DNA of 64,000 nucleotides. Source: Isochrysis galbana (lineage: Eukaryota > Haptophyta > Isochrysidales > Isochrysidaceae). The notes beneath the pieces are model-generated. The model did not search any database. It worked only from the letters and a program-made list of their open reading frames with translations, and was not told where the DNA came from. This document shows, in pieces, positions 53,370-64,000 of this stretch. Location of the stretch: contig CM030943.1 in the NCBI GenBank assembly GCA_018136815.1, positions 673,975-737,974 of the forward strand. The letters run 5' to 3'. How positions within the stretch are numbered: the first letter of the stretch is position 1; every line of letters starts with the position of its first letter. Made by a program: the position numbers and the translations under genes.

Positions 53370-54703
53370 TCAAGGAGCCTCGAACAGCGGCAGCACGCTC
53401 TTGCATGAAGGAGAAATATCCAAGACACCCGATCGCAAGGCAGCTTTGAAAATCCATGACGTTTGCGCCTCCCCGTATTGCACGATATGCAGGTGATCCT
53501 CCAGGGCTTCCTCGATCGTTTGGAATTGGGAGTCAGCCGGGCATTGGTCAAAAAGCAGACCTTGATCCAAATTCGCGGCAGGGAACGACCATGGCATCAT
53601 CCCATTCGGAGTCCCGCACTCAGCTGCATACTTTGTGGCTTGCTCATCAAGTTGAATTCCCAGACCTTTGCACAAGGGCTTTATCTCCTCAAGCTGGCAC
53701 AGGCATGTAGCCCGCATGGGTGTGTTCCCATCATTATTCCAGCCCCTGGCAGTGCTGAAGGGCCCTCGCATCGTCTGCCGGACTGATGCGCACAATTGGA
53801 AGGAAGGGACGATCATGAAGGCCGATCTTGAAGCAGGCGACGTTGCCCCGGCGGAAATCAAACATGTGTGAGTCTCGTGGCTCGTCCACATTCCATGTTC
53901 GGCTTTGGTCACAAATATGTCGTCGTCGAGGAAGAGAACCCGGCTATAGTTGGCCATGCAAAACGTTTCAAACCGAAGCATATTTGTGCGTCTGGCCTTG
54001 GAGGTGTGACTCATTGCCTCGACCTGGCCAGATGTGTTCCACAGTTGGTGGATGCTCGATTCTTGGAGAGTCACATGGTGATGGTCAAATATAGCCTGAA
54101 TGTCGACTGTAGGCTGGAATCCGTCTGGAACAATTGCGATTGTGTTGGCTTGCGTTATCACCTTTGTGTGCGCAGCGCTCAATGCTGTGGTGCACTGAAG
54201 CTCAAGCGCCGTCTGCGTTGCCATGCTCGCCTCTGAAGCAGTAGCAACACGATCCGGGGGCGGTTCCTGTTGGGCGAGGGAGTAAGCAATGGCATAGTGA
54301 TCTGGAGACGTATGGATCAAAAAATCGTCTGAGTCAGGACGTCTCACAAATCTGGCCAGCCCAAGCAGCCATGTGGGGTCCGGCATGCCGCGCTTGGCCG
54401 CCAGGCGTAACGGTCGCTCCAAGAAGTGTTCCTTGTGTGCGCCAGGCGCCGGATCCGTAGGGTGCGGCCAGTTGTCAAAAGCGGTCGAGAGGTGGGGAGT
54501 AATATAGTTGATCGCCGTCCGGCCCAAAGTAGCTCCCGCTTTATTTTTGTATCCCCAGATGTCGACCCCAACCTGGGCGGCAAGCTCAGCAGCAACTGCG
54601 TACGCATCCAGCGTGTACGCGTAGTAATAGACCGACTGATACCGAGATGTTTCATGGGGCATATCACCGGACGCCTCGAGCAACCGATCCAGCCGAGACT
54701 TGA
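53370..54703 (-). CDS. Alginate-lyase-like domain fused to a GT8-like glycosyltransferase (5' end in gap)
   Basis: One uninterrupted frame of about 445 codons from the gap edge to the stop at 53370. The first ~100 residues (GDMPHETSRYQSVYYYAYTL, AAELAAQVGVDIWGYKNKAG, TAINYITPHL, FDNWPHP) match the C-terminal half of the alginate lyase family (pattern 'RT.S..Y..fnL...la..G.dLw.Y'). After a linker, the second half reads ANTIAIVPDGF, ARRTNMLRFETFCMANYSRVLFLDDDIFVTK. This is a nucleotide-diphospho-sugar transferase with a DxD metal site, like glycogenin-type GT8. Near the C-terminus AANLDQGLLFDQ is the acceptor-side motif of such folds. The upstream part of the lyase domain and the signal peptide, if any, are lost in the gap. 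A missed intron could make these two genes, but no stop or splice site requires it. Confidence 0.7.
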
Positions 54704-54803
54704 NNNNNNNNNNNNNNNNNNNNNNNNNNNNNNNNNNNNNNNNNNNNNNNNNNNNNNNNNNNNNNNNNNNNNNNNNNNNNNNNNNNNNNNNNNNNNNNNN
54801 NNN
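54704..54803. other. Assembly gap (100 N)
   Basis: It separates the FKBP first exon from the lyase/GT gene, so sequence of both genes is missing here. Confidence 1.
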
Positions 54804-54875
54804 ACGGCACACGCCGGTCTCAGCTCAGCGTACCACCAAATCTAATGAAAGCGAGCAAAGTACTACATCTCTTAC

Positions 54876-55290
54876 CATTCAGATTGAGTAGGCGTCCCGT
54901 GTATTGCACGGCCACGGTGTCCCCGACACGGACGGTAGCGCCTGTGCCAGCCCTCACATCCTTATATTTGACGCCGCTTGGAAGCTGGATGAATTGCTCC
55001 TTTGCGGCCTCGGTCATCGGTGTCTGCGTGCTGATGCTCGACATGGTAGCGTCGCTGTTCGCGTGTGCCACGCCGGGCGCTGTAGCGAGCGCTGCTGTGG
55101 CGACATGCGCGAAGATGGCACGCCGCTCAATCAAAACCTTTTGCCTGGCCCCGACCGCGCCAGCACACTCGAGCGCGGCGCAGGCAGGCAGGAAGCACAC
55201 GGCGAGCAGCCCGACGCCGCGCATCTCGCCGACGAGAAACAACCGGCGGCGCGAGGAGCGAGGAGCCCTCTCCCAGTCATTTTTAGACAC
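54876..55290 (-). CDS. FKBP-type peptidyl-prolyl isomerase with plastid-lumen leader (exon 1 only)
   Basis: Exon 1 ends AATG|GTAAGAG at 54876; the rest is lost at the gap. The likely start is 55224 (MRGVGLLAVCFLPACAA), a signal peptide; the frame is open to an ATG at 55290. A basic transit-like stretch follows (QKVLIERR), then AIFAHVATAALATAPGVAHA, a hydrophobic segment with an AHA cleavage motif typical of thylakoid-lumen proteins. The FKBP fold begins FIQLPSGVKYKDVRAGTGATVRVGDTVAVQYTGRLLN. Such a three-part leader is expected in algae with complex plastids and is the best clue to the organism. Only about a third of the catalytic domain is present. Confidence 0.83.
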
Positions 55291-55303
55291 TCCAAGTTAT
55301 GAG

Positions 55304-55499
55304 TGTTAGAGTTTTCTTGTCTGTCAGATGTCTGTGCTGGTTTAATCCTAGTGTTGCGGGTCCGAAGCCCTCGACGGCAACGGAGCCCCTACCCCGAGAT
55401 GGGGGTGTGCGCGGTTGGTGCATGGCTCGTCCGGTGCATGTGGCTAGGTATGCTAGCCATAGCCAACAGGATGCTCTACATGACTTACAATTCTCAACA
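55304..55499 (+). mobile_element. LTR (family L1), upstream of FKBP
   Basis: TGTTAGAGTTTTCTTG...TTCTCAACA (196 bp). It shares GGTTTAATCCTAGTG, CGGCAACGGAGCCCC and CGCGGTTGGTGCATG blocks with 10489-10663. No PBS follows and no 5-bp duplication is obvious, so it may be a decayed solo LTR. The 5' end is 13 bp from the ATG at 55290 (79 bp from that at 55224). Confidence 0.75.
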
Positions 55500-56228
55500 A
55501 GAAAAGAATGTTACTGTAGTCACTGTCGCTGTAGTTATTAGCGGTTAGCCCGATCACTCACTAGGGGGTCGGGAAGGGCGGAAGGGCACCACTCAGAATT
55601 TCCCATATGAGGCCCAAATAAGCTCCCTTTTGGTCCCAATAGTGGAGATTAGAAAAAAATCCGGGGTCCGGGGGTCCTTGGGCAAAATTTTCGAAAAATA
55701 TAATAGCCTTTTTATTGGACCCTCCGCCCTCCGAGGGTTGAGGGTTGCGTGCGCGGAAATGTACGTATGGCCCCCATCGGTATTTTTAAATTTTTGCTTC
55801 AAGGTCGGACGGAGACGTGCGGACTGATAAAATAATAATCAAAATGTTATATCCTGATAATATCCTAGCCAACCCCACTAGCTACTAGCTAATTGGACAT
55901 AATACGTTTCATTCCCGGAATCCCGCCATGCCTGACGGGCCAGGTGTCAGGTGTCCGAGTGATACCGGGGGGTGGGGGCACTGCCCCCTCCCCTCGATAT
56001 TTGTCCTCCCCCCAGTGCATGCACCGACCCCGCGCACCTGTCGAATCAAGCTTGAGCTTGATCGTGGCAAGTCTCAATGGGGCAAGCTAGGGGCACAGAG
56101 TGAAGAGAAGTCTTGAGAGAGGGGGGAAAAGGGCGCGCTACATCGCGACGACGGCCCACGAGACACCACCCCACATCACTCACTCACCAACAAGAAAACT
56201 CCGAAAACTAACGCAACATCGCACAAAT
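55500..56228. other. Intergenic, no supported gene
   Basis: AT-rich segments at 55820-55910, otherwise unremarkable. No coding or RNA signal. Confidence 0.5.
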
Positions 56229-57159
56229 CACAGTGTGAGGTTCTGGTGCCGAAAGGTGACAATAAGGGCTCGCTCCAGCGGCTATCTCCCCGGGTGCCGG
56301 GGACTTAGCCGCTGCAGCGGCCGCGGAGGCCCGCCGCGCGCCGCTCCCCTCCCCCCCCCTTCCCCCACTCCTCTCTGGCAGCCCAGCTTGCCACAGGGGT
56401 GTACTCGCGCGGCCAACACCAGTGGTAAGCCCCCCCCACGCTGCCTGCCGCGATGTGCCCCTTCACGCTCGCCGCGCTCACCTCCAGGTCGTTCTCGCAC
56501 TCCCCCCCCTTCGCAGCGCGCAGACGAGCGCCAGAAGCCAGGTGCGAGCAGCGCGCGCGCAGCGCGAGCCCCCCGCCCGGCCTTGGCCTGGGTGTGCCAT
56601 ACCCAGCACCTGACCCCGCCCCAGCCCACACCCGCCTCGCAGCAAGCTTCCCTGGCTGAAAAGTCAGAGTTGGCGTCTCTCTCGGCAGGCGCGGCCGGTC
56701 AGCAGATCGGCTACAGGGCTCGAAGGGGTCGAATTGGGGGGGCAGTGCGCGTGTGTATTCGTAAGATATGTGTATGGACTGTCTGTGCGCCGCATGGCGA
56801 CGCGCAGGCAGTCCATATGTGCGCGTCTAGAGCCTGATTTCTAGTGTGTGTGGCATGTTTGAAAGGGCGCTGGGGGCACCATTCGTAACAAAATTTAATG
56901 ATATGTTTATGATAAGTAAATCGATCTATCGTAGAGTTGTCAAATCACTTGTCGGTGAACGACAGAGAACTTATGTTTCCCGGTCGCTGCATTACAGTTG
57001 TTTCGCCGGGCCCTCACCCTCTCTAATCCTCCCCCGAGAGAATTCTCCTCTCCCGCCTCGCCTCTCGCGGCTGTCTCCCCGGGTGCCGGGGACTTGTCCG
57101 CTTGAGCCCAGTTTTTTCTTATTGTCCCCCAGCGGGACTTTTTCTCACACTGTGCAAAT
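56224..57159. mobile_element. Non-autonomous TIR element, 926 bp
   Basis: The element is 56229-57154. Ends are CACAGTGTGAG and CTCACACTGTG, flanked by CAAAT at 56224-56228 and 57155-57159. Subterminal blocks are also inverted: GACAATAAG, then a hairpin TCCCCGG-GTG-CCGGGGA at about 56287 and 57076. The interior is GC-rich without a transposase. Confidence 0.8.
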
Positions 57160-57264
57160 CAATGAAACAAGCAAGGACGAAGGAACACAAATTCGGCGTG
57201 CAATGCGGCGGAGCTTCGAGGTAACTCATCGGCAAAAACAAAACTCACTCAATTTTCTCACACA

Positions 57265-57690
57265 CTACACATTGATAGAAGCACCGCATCCGCCTAGAGT
57301 ATGTAAAATACTCTGGATGCGACAGCACCCCAACGCGTCCTCTCCGCTGGTGGTGTAGCACTTAGCCTCAACGATAATGGTCATATCGCCAATCTTGGTG
57401 ATTGGCACGCGGCTTCCATCGCCAATGACAATGAAGGTGTTTGGATTGTCATCTGTGATACGGTCTAGTTCCAATTCCAATTCCAATTCGTTGGCTATGC
57501 AATGTTTGGTAGCTCCACAATCGACGATGAATTCTAGCAGCTTGGCGGAGTCAGCGAGCATTGCGGTGTCGCATTGGCTCGGTACACCGACTGACGTCGC
57601 GGTAGTGCTAGAAACAAGGTTTGTGATGGTGCATGGTGGCCCAAATCTAGCGTAGCCAACGCCACAGGCCTGAAAACGCAAGTGCAAGCC
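57265..57690 (-). pseudogene. Copia retrotransposon protease fragment
   Basis: Contains the aspartic-protease block FIVDCGATKHC followed by IVIGDGSRVPITKIGDMTIIV, the Copia pattern (D-S/C-GA-T-x-H, then GDG). The PBS-like site at 57830-57847 lies only ~140 bp upstream on the same strand, so nearly all of gag is deleted. RT and integrase are absent. Confidence 0.75.
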
Positions 57691-57829
57691 TCGGGGGGGG
57701 GCGCAATTTCAAAGTTCGTGGAGCTTATAGAGAAAGCAGTATCATCAAGGATGTCGCACCAATTATCGTCGGTGGCGGTGAAGTTAACAGTGTCCGCTGG
57801 GGCGTCCGAAGTCCGAAGTAGCTCTCGGC

Positions 57830-57847
57830 TCTCGGTGGGGGTACCAT
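57830..57847 (-). other. Primer-binding site of the Copia remnant
   Basis: CTCTCGGTGGGGGTACCA on the plus strand; one mismatch to the PBS at 10471-10488. Confidence 0.6.
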
Positions 57848-58390
57848 GTACCATGTTCGATTCACCCGCCAGCATATGGCATATGCATATGGTGGTCCGT
57901 GAATAGATAGTAGTGTTGTGTAGACCGATGATAACATCGTGCGGCTAGCACTCGTGACGGCGACGCAAGGACTCCCGACAAGGTCGACGTTGCCACACGC
58001 ATAGTAGCACTGAGGTATCTACAACAAAACACGACTTAAGATTAAACACAAGCTGTACGTGGGGCCACTCTCTACTCTACTCATAGTCTACAAAAAATTT
58101 GATCAGACGTCTCTTCTGTATGCGGCGCCGCCGCTGGCGGGAAGCGGGAGAGAGACAGAGCGCTCTAGGGACGCGGGTGGGTGGGGAGGGTGGGGTGAGG
58201 TGAGGGAAAGAGGAGTCAAGGGTGGGGGCGGGGGAAAGAGGCGGTGGGGGAGAGGGAGAGAGGGAGAAGCGCGGCAGGAGGAGGGGAAGGGACGGGGAGG
58301 AGGGGGGAGGGGGGGTAAAGGGGAAGAGGGACACGCCCTTTGGGGCAGGGTGGAGACGGACTCTTCGGGCGAGGCTCCGGCCGGAGCGAA

Positions 58391-61300
58391 ATGGCACGCC
58401 TTGGCCCGCTATGGGAGGAGCGCATGTTCCGTGAGCAGTACGGCGTGCCCCAGCCGACACTCGAAGGGCTCACTGTGCCTTCGCGGGGCGACGCGCCGCC
58501 TGCGATCGAATGTGGGCCGATCCCGCCCATTGGTCAGCCCCTCGAGTATGTGAGCGCGCTCCTTGAGGCTGCACTTGCCGAGAGGCCCGCCGACCAGCTC
58601 GTGCGCTCAGCACTTGCACTGTGCGCGGACGTGCACCGGTTGCACAACTTTGGCTCCGTCGACGGCACGCCTGCTGGTGCTGACACCCTCCGCCTGCTGG
58701 CCGACTGGGTTGGCCGGATTAGTCAGCTCAAGCCGGGAGAGGCAGCAATCACCTCAGGTTTCTGGCGTTCTATCTCTGGCACCATGTTTGTGGTTGGTAG
58801 GCCGAATGGCCTCGAACAAGGCAGCACTAAGACGCCAGCAAGTGGGTCGCTTGCGGCTGCTGCAGCCGCTGCCGCTGCGGCGGTGGGCGGTTCCTCATCA
58901 ACTACAGTGCCTTCTGGGCCATCAGACTACATCCTTGCTGTAGTCAGTCTGGGGAGCGGTGCTCGCTATCACCCAACACGGCCTGACGCTTTGAGTGGCC
59001 AATGTGCCATCAGCCCAACCATTGTCCTTAGCGGGCTCCCTGCTGAACGCATATGCGCGAGCGCTTTTTGGCTGGGCGCATTTCGCGCTCAGGTGGTCGA
59101 ATCAGGGCCTGAGACAGCCGCCGCCATCCTCTACGAGCGCTTGCTGCCCATGCTAGGGCGCAAGCCACTCGAAGAGAACTTCGCTGCTGATCAACGCTTT
59201 GCTGGAGACTTGTCAAGGAGCGCTGAATCTGCCTGGGGCTCGGGCGGGGCGGGGGAGAGATGTGCTTCTTGCGCAGCAGACATGGATCCCACCCCTTCTC
59301 TTTTAACCGACAAAACCGCTGTCGGCCGTGGTGTGCGCTGGACGGTTCCCGCTACGTGGCTCACATTGCCGAGCTCAGCATACCATCGCACGCTTCTCTG
59401 CCTCATCGAGGCTCTCCGAGTGGGGCTCGAACTTGTACTTGAAGACACTGGAGGGACCAGCAAAAGCGGAGGGGGTGCAAGGCGAACTAGAAGCAAGCGT
59501 GGGTCGGTGGGGCCTCGGCTGCATGCAATGCTTAGAGTACAGCTACTCCGAACCCTGCACAAGCAGCTTGCCAGCAGAAGTACACCTCTAGGGAGGTCTG
59601 ACTACTTCTTCATGCGTTCTGCCAGCAGTGCCCTCTTGTGCGACTTGAGCAACGACGTTGCCGCGGCATCAGGCCGTTGTCTTGAAGACGCGGAAAAGGC
59701 TTTAGGCACAGATGGTGGAGTCGATGCCGATTTCGATGATGCACTTGGGCGTGAAGTTGTCAGTGCGAATGCTCTAAGCCCCCAGGCAATTGGCGCTGGC
59801 GTGCCGCCGTTAGCCAGCACACCGGCACCGTGGATGGCGCCGAGGATAGAATTCATAGCTCACCAAACCCCGCCGTCATCGTCCTCGGCTCCTATCAGCG
59901 CTCACGGGCCGAGCTATGCAGTCTTTGACGCCGCCACCGTAGCTGACGTCGATGTCAATACAATTGGAATGGCACCAATCGACTTCTCGGATCTGAAGAC
60001 TATCCGACGAGACGCGCAAGCTGTGCAAGATTTTCTCGCCCGCTTCGACCCCAACCATGACCCCCCACCGATGCTGAAGTTGCGCCTAGGTGCTAGTTCG
60101 GCGGGTGGCGAAGGGGGCCACGCGAAGGGGGGCGTCGGAGAAGATGACGGAGTATCCGCCCCGATGCTTCCAGTTGGCGAGAGCTGCATAGTATCCACCC
60201 CGCCCGTCCTCGAGTATCTCGAGCGAGACAACGATGCCATAGAAGCGGCTGCTGGCTCCGCCGCAAAGCCACCCATCGTCCTACCTGTACCGATGTCAGC
60301 CGTCCCCGACTCGGTTGCCAATCTAGAGGAGGCCTCCGATGCCTTGAGACAGGTGAGATGCTGCATTCGACATTCGTGTGGTTCTTTCCTCGCCATCCGC
60401 TTGCCCGGGCGTTGCCGTAGGTCGCCACCGGTTCCAAACCAACTGTCCTTCAGTCATTGACCGCGTGTCCTCCACTCCCTTGCGTGTCGGCAGCTGCTAG
60501 ATTGCCCTTCCATTCCCCTGCTTTTGTTGTCCCCGCGAATCATACGCCCTTTCGCATTGTTGATTGCGCTATCTCACCCTGCAGGCCATCCACGTCTCGA
60601 CGTTGCTGGCCAATCAGTCATCTCTTCTCGCGACGTCTTACTCGCAGCGGCTGGTGATGATTTCTCATCTCTTCACCAGAGTGCTGCCTGTCCCGTTACC
60701 ACGTTCGACAGAGGATCCAACTACAGCGCCCAAGGGATGCTTCTGGGCAACAGGGGCTGGCCACCCGACGCGCTTCGTGCGCGCCGAAACGCGTGCCGCA
60801 ATCATTTCTTCGATTCGGACTCTCGCACGCCACTTTGTTGTCGCCACTCTTGGGCTGCCGACAACACGCGAGGCGGACGGTGTGAGGCTTGTCACTCTTG
60901 CAGCCATGAGTGCCATCGCTGACGCCACGGCACGCATCGCTGCCGCGAATGCACCACTTTCAGCAGCCGGAGCACACCTTGCCGGAACTGCAAAAGGACC
61001 TACTTTTCCATTCGGTGTCGATGTGTACGGTCTGCTTCGCCTCGAGTTGTCTCACCTACTGTTATTGGACCCTGCTGTCCTCTGCACTCGTACGCAGGTC
61101 CTAGACTACTTCTACGCTCAATCACTTTGGCTACGAATCGATCATCGCCTCTTTGATTGGTCCTCTACGGTAGCGGCAGGAACCGCCAACTCTGCAATGG
61201 GCATTGGCATCGGTGATCGCCTTTTCGTGCAGCAGCTCTGCTTGCACACGGGCTTGCCTTCGAATGGCGGTGGCGCAGATGGGGTTGGGACAACAGAATG

Positions 61301-64000
61301 CGGTAGAATGATTTCTGGTGAGGCGCCTGAGCTCCTCGACATGTTTGCGGAAATCGGCCACTTGCGCGACATCTTTTTTTATGTGAAGCTGCTGCTCTCC
61401 CCCACTCGCGCCGCACTCCCAGAACCAAAACCATGGCACCCCTCGGATGCCACACTGACATGGTCATATCCCTCAGACTCCCGGGGCTTTGAAGTACGCG
61501 CCTTTGGCCGCCTTCTGCGTTGCGCTTCTGCGACTCCGGATTCACGTCCCCTTGTTGGGGCCATGGCAGCAGCGAGTAGCAGTGGGGGCGGAGCTGCCGC
61601 GCGAGCGGCAGCGGCAGCTGAGGCAGTAGCTGCAGCGCTAGCGTCTGGCCTATCTTTTGTCCAACGGCTCATGAGAGGCCAAGATCCACCTCGCGCACCG
61701 CCCTCTTTGGCGGATGCGAGCGCATTATTGCGTGCATCAGGGTGCCTTGCAAAGGGAGATACGGAAGGGGATGTCCGCTCGGAGGACGAGGTAAGCCCAG
61801 GGAATCGCTTCAAATGGTGCCCGATAGAGCTAGAGGATACTGCGGGGAACGCCTCGCGACGCTCCGAGATATGATCGAGACCTTCACACCCAAACCCCGG
61901 AGCTTCCTGTGCACGAACGAATCCGTGACGTAGGAACCACGTGTTTCACGTAAAGGCCGGGCAATCTAAGTAGAACGACCACGCCAATCGGACGCTGAGA
62001 GCTTGTGTCGGATTGGCATTATGCAAATCCGCAGAACGAGTGCATGACTTCCTCCCCTCCTTGGTTATTGGCGCTAGGTTCTACTCATTCGCAATCTCCC
62101 TTCTTTCGGAGGTCGTCTTTCTGCGCACTCATGCGAGCTGCTCCTCTCCTACCTTACGGCGCCATACATTCGGATCCCCCTAGTCTTACAACTTCTAGCT
62201 CAGCCTTCCACGCTGCCCGCTCTCGCCTCGCCTGAGCTGCAGGTATACTTCTTCACGCTACTACCAACTTCTGCGCCGTCGCATGCGTCACGAATCCTCG
62301 GCCGCTCCTAGGGCCGAGGCCTATCTGCGCGCACTGTGCTCGAGTCGAGTCACTTCCGGCCTTCATGACATTATCGTTAATCTATTCTCACCCATCGTGT
62401 TTGCTCACCGCTTGCTGTCCACGCAGGATGTGATCGACGCATGCTTGTTTGAACCCGGCGAATGGCTTCCTCCTGACAAGTCGGCCTCAGTTCCCGAGGT
62501 ACCGCTCGTTGACCGCTCGGGCCTGGCGACGCCATGTGGGCTATTGGTGAACGAACTAGTCAATGCTCCTACCTCGACTCTGAAACCGATTGAAAGTTTG
62601 CTAGAGTTAGCTCAGGCAAGCAACAAGAGGGGCCGAGTCAATGCACCTAGGATAGCTACTTTGTGAAGCGGCAGCGATTGGAGGTTGGCTTGATGCCCTG
62701 AGCACAATGCCATGGGTTGAGAATCCCCACCCGCATGGGAGCAACTGCCGCCGCCATAGAGGAAGAGACGTTTTTTGTCTATGATGTTACTGCGTTTCTG
62801 CCCCATACCCAATCTCCGACTTTTGGCGGCTTTCCTTTGGTACAGGAACACGATATCGGCCGCTTCGACGCTCGCTCATCTTCTGCCACTCTGTATGTCG
62901 TGCGCCTGCTTTGCCGGATTGAAGAATTCATCACCCTCGTCCTCGAGCAAGACGCACATGCGGGCGTCGATAGGGTGTACAGAGAAGATAGGAATGGTGT
63001 GTTCAGCGACGAGAGCGTACGAACACAAGCTGGCGCTTCACGGTGCAATCCATCTAAACGAGCAGCAGTTTCAACGACACCCAGCTCTATCCCACGCCCT
63101 GCCGTTCACAATCATGCCATCCCGACTTCCTTCTCCCGGTTGCGCCTTGACGCATCCACCTTGAGCGAACTCCGCCGCTCTCGTGCGGCCATTCGCAAAC
63201 AGCTGGATGGCGCCGCGATGCCTACGCTGCAAGCGTGGTTCTCCCGCGCAGTGAGGGACCACCAGGTGATTCAGGATAGCGCATCAAGGCCAAATACTGA
63301 ATCGGATCCATTGGTTAATACCACTTCATTTGCGAGCAGATGTCCGGATTTCGAGATGGCATCGACTGACGCGTGCCTCATTTGTGATCAGATCTCTGCA
63401 TTTCAATGCCACGTTGATTGAGGCGTGTCCTCCCCCCTCCCCCCCATCCAGGTGGACGTGGCATGTTCTGTACGCGCGCACATGGCCCTCGTCTTTCGCT
63501 CCTTGCCCCCATCATCATTGCACCACAAGGCGATCACCACCACCCTCTCAGCCTGGATCTTTCTCAACACCAACTACGATGGATTCAGATCTGTTGAGCC
63601 GATTGCGCTTGCAAGACGACATCCCCGCGCTCGTCCCACGGACATGCCTGATATCGCTCTTGCTGCGGCTTCGGCCGCTCACCGCCAGCTCATGATCCCC
63701 CCATTGGAAGCACTATTCATGTTCCAGCGGCAAAGGCATGGCGCTCTCAACTGGCTGGCTTCCATTTCTCCTAGTGCAGCCACACGGGCAGTCGCCGAGA
63801 TCGTAGGCGTCGTTTCGAATGCTGTGACTGTTGGGTCCACGGGTGGCCGCGCAGCGTCGCATGCACCTGGTGACCGACGCGTACACAAGAGACGAAGCCT
63901 AGAAACTACATGCCAACCGAACGACGATAATTTAGAGAAACCCGACGCAGCTGCACCTCGAAATGGGGTCGTGACAAGTATTCTGTCCGAAAGCTCCACG
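58391..64000 (+). CDS. Large unrecognised multi-exon gene (continues past window)
   Basis: Exon 1 58391-60352 (654 codons, CAG|GTGAGA) joins in phase 0 to exon 2 60585-61790 (402 codons, GAG|GTAAGC). Further exons are visible but not exactly bounded: about 62241-62615 (YYQLLRRRMRHESS...LLELAQ, then a GCAAGC donor), about 62715-63000 (ETFFVYDVTAFLPHTQ, YVVRLLCRIEEFITLVLEQ), and about 63451-64000 (MALVFRSLPPSSLHHKAITTTLSAWIF, IPPLEALFMFQRQRHGALNWLASI). The protein is helix-rich with Ala-rich linkers (AAAAAAAAAV near 59860 equivalent and RAAAAAEAVAAALASG), and has no transmembrane segment or obvious enzymatic motif. Total length exceeds 1400 aa. It could be an armadillo/HEAT-like scaffold; I do not recognise it. 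Codon use and splicing are consistent, so the gene is likely real. Confidence 0.75.

Noticed and set aside
2262..64000. Bacterial contamination
   Set aside because: Verified in-phase introns, LTR and LINE remnants and eukaryotic gene families occur throughout.

Overview
This is nuclear DNA of a GC-rich microbial eukaryote, most likely an alga with a complex (secondary) plastid. A haptophyte-like genome is my best guess, not a demonstrated identity. The evidence is: spliceosomal introns in nearly every recognisable gene; an FKBP isomerase with a signal, transit and lumen-type leader; a mitochondrial complex I assembly factor; dynamin, RUS and XRN proteins; and a dense load of eukaryotic transposable elements. 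Two runs of 100 N (23267-23366 and 54704-54803) show a scaffolded draft. Single- or double-base frameshifts inside otherwise intact exons suggest some indel errors.

Layout: 1-2174 repeats (families F1 and F2); 2262-5095 XRN-type exonuclease (-); 5185-6222 Copia remnant and retroposon F3; 6224-6710 unknown reading frame; 6719-8750 minisatellite plus an array of foldback units; 8762-9505 2OG-Fe(II) oxygenase (-); 9616-10170 fragment of a eukaryotic cytochrome b561; 10471-10663 LTR; 10806-12015 NDUFAF6 homologue (+); 12101-13653 repeats F4 and F2; 14392-18608 fifteen-exon dynamin-family GTPase (-); 19456-23146 retroelement and pogo-like transposon debris with a 203-bp satellite; 23814-25757 two retroposons inserted at one target site; 25859-27130 GT32 glycosyltransferase (-), divergent from 27364-29305 RUS protein (+); 29785-36821 repeats, transposase and LRR fragments, a 1.9-kb minisatellite and a gag-like ORF; 38551-39786 bacterial-type cytochrome b561 (+, mitochondrial leader); 40092-40793 LINE fragment (-); 42355-42753 MITE and LTR; 42816-43920 Shewanella-like protein phosphatase (+); 45022-47400 F3 copies and a nested pogo-like relic; 48170-48573 hypothetical gene (-); 50003-50962 sulfotransferase (-); 51872-53158 repeats; 53370-54703 alginate-lyase-like/glycosyltransferase fusion (-); 54876-55290 FKBP (-, cut by a gap); 56229-57154 TIR element; 57265-57847 Copia protease remnant (-); 58391-64000 a large unrecognised multi-exon gene (+).

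The genes are ordinary housekeeping functions (RNA decay, mitochondrial assembly and redox, membrane fission, glycan and sulfate transfer, plastid folding) and do not form a pathway. The most unusual signal lies in the repeats. Four apparently unrelated dispersed families (F1-F4) all end in a 7-bp stem with an A/T-dominated tetraloop closing in TAGTT or TAGGTT. For three of them (F1-F3) full-length copies sit between 16-17-bp target-site duplications. Two of these elements sit back to back with three copies of the same 16-bp target, and several loci carry only the hairpin end. Separately, a small LTR family lies head-to-head just upstream of four different genes (NDUFAF6, phosphatase, sulfotransferase, FKBP).
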